Shown here in pieces: positions 12,209 through 16,458 of a stretch of 16,458 bases of DNA. Numbering within the stretch: the stretch's first letter is position 1; each line of letters starts with the position of its first letter. The stretch spans positions 2,144 to 18,601 of the forward strand of contig JAGQGA010000030.1 of NCBI GenBank assembly GCA_020432595.1, read 5' to 3'. Position numbers and translations under genes: made by a program. The stretch comes from Anaerolineales bacterium (GTDB lineage: Bacteria; Chloroflexota; Anaerolineae; Promineifilales; Promineifilaceae). Under the pieces are notes generated by a model that saw only the letters and a program-made list of their open reading frames with translations, searched no databases and was not told where the DNA came from.

Positions 12209-15187
12209 CTACGGGAATTCTTGCTGGATTCTATTTAATAATGATTGGTTATCAAGTTGGATTGCTAATTGATAAGCCGCTTGTTTTGCTTTTTCCGCTG
12301 CTTCGGCTTTATCCATTAGACGATATAATTGAGCTAGGCCTAAATATGAGAAGGCTTGACTGAGGACAAGATCATGGCTTAGAAAAATGCTGAGACTTTG
12401 CTTCATAAATGTTAAAGCTTTCTCGTAGTTACCTTTCCGTTTATAAATAACACTTAGTTGGCGTAGTACAAGCCCTTCAATTCGTTTGCGCCCTGTTCGC
12501 CGTAAGATGGACAGGCTTTCTTGGGCAATAGCCAATCCTTGATCCAGCTTCCCTTGGCCTAAATAGATTGTCGTCAGAGCAGATAAATTGGTTGCTAATT
12601 GGGTTTGATCCTGTATTTCCGCACTTATTTTTATGGCTACTGAAGCGAGTATTTCAGCTTGAGCATAATCGCCCCGTTTTGCAGCAATATCAGCTTGCAT
12701 CCGCAGCACATCTATTTTGCCAGAATAGTTTTTGGCTACCTCATAATAGCTTACTGCTTCAGCTAATAAGGTATCAGCATCATCAAGACGGAAACCATCG
12801 GCAAAGGCGATTGACGCTTCATAGAAAAGAATGTCGCCTAACCCTTGGGTGTTTGGTGAAATGTTTAAAATGGCTTTACAGTTGTTAAGCCAATCTGTTG
12901 CTTTGTCGTATTGACCTCGTTCAATAGCCATTCGGGCGAGATGCGTTTGTGTTTGCACCAACCCATCCTCTTCTTCAAGCATATAGTAATGTTTGAGGCT
13001 TTGTGTTAAGTGGGTTTCGGCCGATTCGTAATCATTTTGTTCCAAACAGGCAAGCCCCCAACGGAGCAAAATGAGAGCCTCTTTTTGTGTGGCATCGCCT
13101 AATGTTTGTGCTGCTTCAAGGGCAAAACGGTAGGCTTGACGAGCTTGGTTGTAATGTCCACGAGCAACCCAAGCTGGCGTTAGACCGTCGGCTAAAGCCA
13201 ATAGTTGGGTGGGTAGCTGTAATTGGTGGGCAAGGTGAATAACGGCCGTTATTTGCTCCCACTCTGGCTCCAACTGCTCATAATCTGTGCCCACTTCCTG
13301 GATAAAAGCAAGATAATAAGCAATAAGCCGTTGCTGCTGTTCATATTGCTCCTTTTCAGACTGCGCCAGCTTTTCGGTGGCAAAGTCAGCCAGCAATGGA
13401 TGCTGGCGGTAGCGTTTTTCACCGTCTTCGGCAACGAGGGAAAGGGTAGCTAACGTATATAGCGCATCTTCTGTTTTCCACAAAGCCTGATTAATGACAG
13501 CGGCCAGAGCTTGGGGTAAAAACGGCCGTCCCGCAAAATGGCTCAAAGCCGCAAAAATTTGCTTGCTGGCCGCACTTAGCCCCTCCCAACTCACCTGAAA
13601 CGAAGTCCGCACCGCCAAATCGCCAATCTCCAGCCCTAATCGTTGCTGCATGTCTTCCAGCCGCTGCGCTAAATCGGCCAAACGCATACGCGGACGGGAT
13701 AGCAAACGCTTGGCTGCAATCTCCACCGCCAACGGCAGATGATGGAGCAGTTGCCCGATTTTGGCCGCCGCCACTATCTCGTCGGGGGTTGCCATGAGCC
13801 GCGCTTCGCCCACAATTTGGCGCAAAAGCTGTTGGCTTGCAGTGGGTTCTAATTCAGTCAAAGAGATTGGTGTGGCATTTAAGGCGGCGGCTACATCCAA
13901 GTTACGGGTTGTAATCAAGGTTACTGTACGTTCGCCATGTGGCAGCAGGGGGCGAGCCAAGGCCGCATCCTCTACATTGTCAATCACCACCAACACATGC
14001 TTGTCTGCCAGCATATCCCGCACGGCAATTGCTTTGCTGTCCAAGTCGCTAATGCCGTTAAAATCATTGCCATAGGCGCGTGCCCAAAGCTCCAGCGTGT
14101 TAAAAACGTCGCTTGTTTTGTTATTGCCCCATAAAACGCCGTCGGCAAAGCGGGGTTTAAGCTGGTGGGCGACATAGGTAGCGAACGTTGTTTTGCCAAC
14201 GCCGCCCATGCCAGCAATGGCGATGTAGATGGCCTGCTGACGATGGGTTTGCAAGATATGCTGGATGCGCTGCAACTCGGCTTCCCGGCCGACAAAGTGG
14301 GGAGGGAGCGGTGGGGCATGGAAGGGGATGTTGGGCTGTGGTGCGGAAAAAACGGCCGTTTTCCCCCCTCCTCTTTTCTCCACCCTCTCAATCTCACCCG
14401 CCAAAATCCGATCATACAGCGCATCCGTTTCTGGGGCTGGGCCGACCCCCAACTCGGCCATGAGCGCATTACACAGCAGATCATATTGCGCTAACGCTTG
14501 CGCCCGCTGCCCCTGCTGGGCAAGCAGCAACATGCGCTGGCAGTGGGCACTTTCCAGCCAGGGGAAGAAACTAAGCAGCCGTTGGGTTGTCTCCAGGGCG
14601 GCTTCGGGCTGCTGTTGCGCGGCGTAGCTGTTGCTGAGGCGCGTCATCGCGTCAATAGCCTGTTGTGCCAACTGTTCCCGTTGGGCAACAAGCCAGTTTT
14701 CAAAGAGCGAGCTATCGCCAACGGCAAATTGGTCGAGGAAGGCACCTTGGTAGAGAACGGCCGTTTTTTGCAACATTTCGGTGCAGGTAGGGCAGGTCAG
14801 GGGGTCGGGGTGGTGGTGGCGGCGAACGGCCGTTAAGCCCCGTTCAAAGCCCACCACATCCACAGCCAGCCCTGCTTCATTCGCCAAACTAATCGTTCGG
14901 GTGCTGCTTTGCACCCATGTTGCGGCTGGCCCTAAATCTTTGCGTAACGCTGTTAGCGTTTGTGACAAATTCCGCCGCGCCCGTTCTTCTGCATAATCAG
15001 GCCACAGCAACCCTGCCAAACGGGAGCGTTCCTGCGTCTGCCCCACCGTCACCGACAGGTACGCCAGTAAGGCGCGGGTTTTTTGGCTGTAGAAATGGGT
15101 TAACGGCCGTTTGTCCACCCACACCCGAAACCCGCCCAAACAGTGTACTTCCAGCAAACTTTCAGTCTCTCCTTCTTTGTTGTTCAT
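12209..15187 (-). CDS. SARP/AfsR-like transcriptional regulator: BTAD, NB-ARC and TPR domains
   Basis: A 992-residue STAND-type regulator. Residues about 10-105 are an OmpR/SARP winged-helix DNA-binding domain (LLEVHCLGGFRVWVDKRPL, QKTRALLAYL, RRNLSQTLTALRKDL). Residues about 106-265 are the bacterial transcriptional activation domain, with a CPTC pair at 132/135 and the typical ALAQYDLLCNALMAELGVGP. A short Gly/Pro-rich linker carries AACGGCCGTT. The NB-ARC ATPase starts near FVGREAELQRI (298), with P-loop GMGGVGKTT at 326-334, Walker B VLVVIDNV at about 398-405, LITTRNLDV, and HLPLAVEIAA as the GLPL-like motif. About 10 degenerate TPR-like helical pairs fill roughly 640-985. Family knowledge: these proteins are ATP-driven switches where TPRs sense a ligand and the SARP domain activates nearby promoters. 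It is divergent from the small peptide gene, which makes that shared 164-bp region a plausible target. The start at ATG 15187 has only weak ribosome-binding sequence. Confidence 0.93.
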   Translation of the reverse strand: MNNKEGETESLLEVHCLGGFRVWVDKRPLTHFYSQKTRALLAYLSVTVGQTQERSRLAGLLWPDYAEERARRNLSQTLTALRKDLGPAATWVQSSTRTISLANEAGLAVDVVGFERGLTAVRRHHHPDPLTCPTCTEMLQKTAVLYQGAFLDQFAVGDSSLFENWLVAQREQLAQQAIDAMTRLSNSYAAQQQPEAALETTQRLLSFFPWLESAHCQRMLLLAQQGQRAQALAQYDLLCNALMAELGVGPAPETDALYDRILAGEIERVEKRGGGKTAVFSAPQPNIPFHAPPLPPHFVGREAELQRIQHILQTHRQQAIYIAIAGMGGVGKTTFATYVAHQLKPRFADGVLWGNNKTSDVFNTLELWARAYGNDFNGISDLDSKAIAVRDMLADKHVLVVIDNVEDAALARPLLPHGERTVTLITTRNLDVAAALNATPISLTELEPTASQQLLRQIVGEARLMATPDEIVAAAKIGQLLHHLPLAVEIAAKRLLSRPRMRLADLAQRLEDMQQRLGLEIGDLAVRTSFQVSWEGLSAASKQIFAALSHFAGRPFLPQALAAVINQALWKTEDALYTLATLSLVAEDGEKRYRQHPLLADFATEKLAQSEKEQYEQQQRLIAYYLAFIQEVGTDYEQLEPEWEQITAVIHLAHQLQLPTQLLALADGLTPAWVARGHYNQARQAYRFALEAAQTLGDATQKEALILLRWGLACLEQNDYESAETHLTQSLKHYYMLEEEDGLVQTQTHLARMAIERGQYDKATDWLNNCKAILNISPNTQGLGDILFYEASIAFADGFRLDDADTLLAEAVSYYEVAKNYSGKIDVLRMQADIAAKRGDYAQAEILASVAIKISAEIQDQTQLATNLSALTTIYLGQGKLDQGLAIAQESLSILRRTGRKRIEGLVLRQLSVIYKRKGNYEKALTFMKQSLSIFLSHDLVLSQAFSYLGLAQLYRLMDKAEAAEKAKQAAYQLAIQLDNQSLLNRIQQEFP

Positions 15188-15351
15188 GACAGTTTTATGA
15201 CACCCTCAAAACTCTCTTCTTTTATGCTCAAGCCATACACAAACACCACAGCTTAGGGCAACGAGTTCTTGCAAGCTAGCAATCGCTAGGGAATTTCATC
15301 TTCAAGCCCTCTTTATCTAACCAAACGTTCGACCACATATAGGAGATTTAG
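15188..15351. promoter_or_regulatory. Divergent promoter region between the SARP regulator and the small peptide gene
   Basis: The 164-bp spacer separates two genes reading away from each other and must hold both promoters. A small inverted repeat, CTAGC at 15276-15280 and GCTAG at 15285-15289 (4-nt spacer), lies near its centre. AGGAG at 15341-15345 is the ribosome binding site for the small gene. I could not pick out confident -35/-10 pairs or the direct heptamer repeats typical of SARP operators. Confidence 0.35.
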
Positions 15352-15510
15352 ATGAACAGCTTGAGAATGAAACAAACGATTGCCGCAGCCTGGTTAGCTC
15401 TATTCCTTACCTTTGGTGGGACTGTCCTGCACACCCGCTTTAATTTTGACGACATCCCTGTAACCTACGCCTGTGAAGGATTGGGTGAAAGCAGTGGGGG
15501 TGGGTGCTAA
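15352..15510 (+). CDS. Small secreted-peptide-like gene, 52 residues
   Basis: The ATG at 15352 follows AGGAG (15341-15345) with a 6-nt spacer, and the frame runs 52 codons to TAA at 15508-15510. The product starts with a basic tip (MNSLRMKQ), has a hydrophobic segment at about 10-26 (IAAAWLALFLTFGGTVL) and then a short tail, HTRFNFDDIPVTYAC, ending EGLGESSGGGC. The layout is that of a signal peptide or single membrane anchor followed by a short exported peptide with two cysteines (41 and 52) that could form a ring or disulfide. No known family is recognised. It lies between two TPR-bearing regulator genes, divergent from one and convergent with the other. It could be a peptide signal, a small membrane protein or a leftover leader. 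That it is a gene is likely from the start context; its function is unknown. Confidence 0.6.
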   Translation: MNSLRMKQTIAAAWLALFLTFGGTVLHTRFNFDDIPVTYACEGLGESSGGGC

Positions 15511-15542
15511 CAGCCTGCCGGAGAAGCCAAGCAAGAATTCTT

Positions 15543-15604
15543 GACAGGATGACAGGATTTTTAGGATTAGCATTAAAAATCCTGTTAATCCTGTTAATCC
15601 TGTC
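15543..15604. repeat. AATCCTGTT-type repeat with 12-bp hairpin between convergent genes
   Basis: Tandem units of ATCCTGTTA (ATCCTGTT, ATCCTGTT, ATCCTGTC) at about 15579-15604 face two reversed units (GACAGGAT at 15543-15550 and 15551-15558). ACAGGATTTTTA at 15552-15563 pairs perfectly with TAAAAATCCTGT at 15574-15585 (10-nt loop). The hairpin separates the convergent small peptide gene and TPR gene and has T/A runs in the stem, so it may stop transcription both ways. Similar AATCCTGTTAATCCTGT arrays are, from memory, common intergenic repeats in several phyla. Confidence 0.6.
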
Positions 15605-15618
15605 TAAACATTTTTGCT

Positions 15619-16458
15619 TCACCCGGCCATCAGTGCCTGAATCCGTTGCTGTCCCGCATCATCATTTAAGGTGCGATAGCCAGCGAGTGCGGCTTTAAAA
15701 TAACGATTAACTTGTTCCCACTGCTGATTGTGCCGATAAATCGCGCCTAACCCTTCCCAACATTTATACACCCCAAGTAGATCGGCGTGGTGCTGATAAA
15801 TAATTTCGGCTTGCTGGATCAAGGTTTGGGCCTGTTCAAGCTCGCCTAATCGCTCATATGAAACAGCCAGATTAAGATAGATGCCAGCCCGTTTCCCCGT
15901 CTCGCCACTCTTTTCAATACAGTCCAGGGCTTGGTTTAGATAATTAACGGCCGTTTCATACCGCCCCATCTCATTACAAAGATAGCCCAAGTTGGTTAGC
16001 CCCGTAGACAACCCGTGCCAATCCCCCATTGTTTCCCAAATTTGGCAGGCAAGCTGTAGATGATTGTTCGCCTGCTCCCAATTTTGTTGCTTCTGGAAAA
16101 GCACCCCTAAATGGTTGTGGGTGTGCGCTTGCCCGTGCGGATAAGCCAACACATCAAAAATGTGCAGCGCAACACATGATAACTGCTCGGCTCGCCACCA
16201 ATGCCCCTCACTAATAAACGCAAACCCTAAATTGGAGCAGGCACGAGCCAGCTCCAGCCTGTTACCGACTTGCCGCGCCAGCCTGATGACGCGACGATAG
16301 TTGGCAATCACCGCCTCTATCTCCCGCTGCCGCTGCAAAATGCGCCCGCGCATGATGGTAAGCTGAATTTCTCCCTCCAGATCAAACAAATGCTGCGCCT
16401 TGCCTATGGCCATATTAAGCATTTGCAGCCATTCTTGCCAATGCCCACGCCGTTCCAT
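15619..16458 (-). CDS. TPR-repeat protein, C-terminal part (probably a second SARP/LuxR-type regulator), cut by the window edge
   Basis: At least 279 residues are visible, composed almost entirely of tetratricopeptide-type helical pairs with about 40-residue spacing. Examples are AQHLFDLEGEIQLTIMRGRI, VGNRLELARACSNLGFAFIS, THNHLGVLFQKQQNWEQANN, LSTGLTNLGYLCNEMGRYET and GIYLNLAVSYERLGELEQAQ. The Met at the window edge is probably an internal codon, because nothing upstream can be seen and family members of this kind carry DNA-binding and ATPase domains before the TPRs. The protein ends LNDDAGQQRIQALMAG. It resembles the TPR tail of the BTAD/NB-ARC regulator at 12209-15187 in style, so a paralogous regulator (SARP, LuxR/MalT-like) is the likely full gene. 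It contains AACGGCCGTT at 15946-15955. Confidence 0.8.
   Translation of the reverse strand: MERRGHWQEWLQMLNMAIGKAQHLFDLEGEIQLTIMRGRILQRQREIEAVIANYRRVIRLARQVGNRLELARACSNLGFAFISEGHWWRAEQLSCVALHIFDVLAYPHGQAHTHNHLGVLFQKQQNWEQANNHLQLACQIWETMGDWHGLSTGLTNLGYLCNEMGRYETAVNYLNQALDCIEKSGETGKRAGIYLNLAVSYERLGELEQAQTLIQQAEIIYQHHADLLGVYKCWEGLGAIYRHNQQWEQVNRYFKAALAGYRTLNDDAGQQRIQALMAG

Larger units (their letters stand above)
2056..15955. repeat. Dispersed iterated palindrome AACGGCCGTT (15 core copies)
   Basis: Perfect AACGGCCGTT is at 2056-2065, 6124-6133, 8042-8051, 8171-8180, 8505-8514, 8680-8689, 13241-13250, 14351-14360, 14756-14765, 14825-14834, 15102-15111 and 15946-15955. The core ACGGCCGT alone is at 2243-2250, 10381-10388 and 13522-13529. 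All copies are inside genes, in different reading frames (read as NGR, TAV or RP), so selection or accumulation appears to act on DNA rather than on protein. Six copies fall in the SARP gene and four in the SHMT-GcvT gene; none is in 10389-13240. A hand estimate at about 57% GC predicts about 0.4 core copies in this length. The entry spans the family and is not one continuous element. Confidence 0.8.

Noticed and set aside
12568..12888. 106-codon + strand frame inside the SARP gene
   Set aside because: Antisense to TPR repeats, no ribosome binding site, no recognisable family.
15543..15604. CRISPR array
   Set aside because: The units are 8-10 bp with no spacers of constant length; this is an inverted/tandem intergenic repeat.
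15440..15622. 60-codon - strand frame reading through the AATCCTGTT repeat
   Set aside because: Its INRINRI-like product is only a translation of the tandem repeat, and it overlaps the small + strand gene with the better start.

Overview
The window is a bacterial chromosomal segment of moderately high GC. It probably comes from a Chloroflexota genome (Anaerolineae or Ardenticatenia-like, for example a 'Promineifilum'-type lineage). This assignment is inference. It rests on large SARP/BTAD-NB-ARC-TPR regulators, a CUT1-type sugar ABC operon, a serine hydroxymethyltransferase fused to a glycine-cleavage T protein, and a highly iterated palindrome (AACGGCCGTT) scattered through the coding sequence. 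No rRNA, tRNA, CRISPR array, transposase, integrase or phage gene was seen.

Layout. (1) 1-3097: complete uvrA on the + strand, preceded by a small hairpin and followed by a long inverted repeat that separates it from a convergent operon. (2) 3145-6261 on the - strand: a sugar ABC importer in transcription order MalF-type permease, MalG-type permease, lipoprotein binding protein. It has no ATPase or glycosidase in the window. (3) 6303-9503 on the + strand: a divergently transcribed SHMT-GcvT fusion of 1027 residues, with a candidate promoter, a leader hairpin and a strong Shine-Dalgarno sequence. A degenerate extra GcvT-like module lies between its two enzymes. (4) 9537-11250 on the + strand: a 14-bp-stem hairpin, a YcaQ/AlkX-family DNA glycosylase with the Q-x-D motif, and a small VOC/glyoxalase-fold protein probably in the same operon. 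(5) 11251-12198: an AT-rich island with a non-coding stretch and an unrecognised, possibly lectin-like gene whose natural ATG is one base out of frame with its body. (6) 12209-15187 on the - strand: a 992-residue BTAD/NB-ARC/TPR transcriptional activator. (7) 15352-15510 on the + strand: a 52-codon secreted-peptide-like gene with a good ribosome binding site. It is divergent from the regulator and convergent, across a hairpin repeat, with (8) 15619-16458 on the - strand: the C-terminal TPR part of a second regulator-like protein that leaves the window.

Working together: the fused SHMT-GcvT would join the two folate-dependent C1 steps of glycine/serine interconversion in one chain. UvrA and the YcaQ-like glycosylase are both DNA-repair proteins but are not adjacent. 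The small peptide beside TPR-bearing regulators suggests, without proving, a signal/receptor arrangement.

The strongest unexplained signal is at the DNA level. ACGGCCGT occurs 15 times (12 as the full AACGGCCGTT), where well under one copy is expected by chance. At about half of the copies the top strand switches abruptly from G-rich on the left to C-rich on the right.
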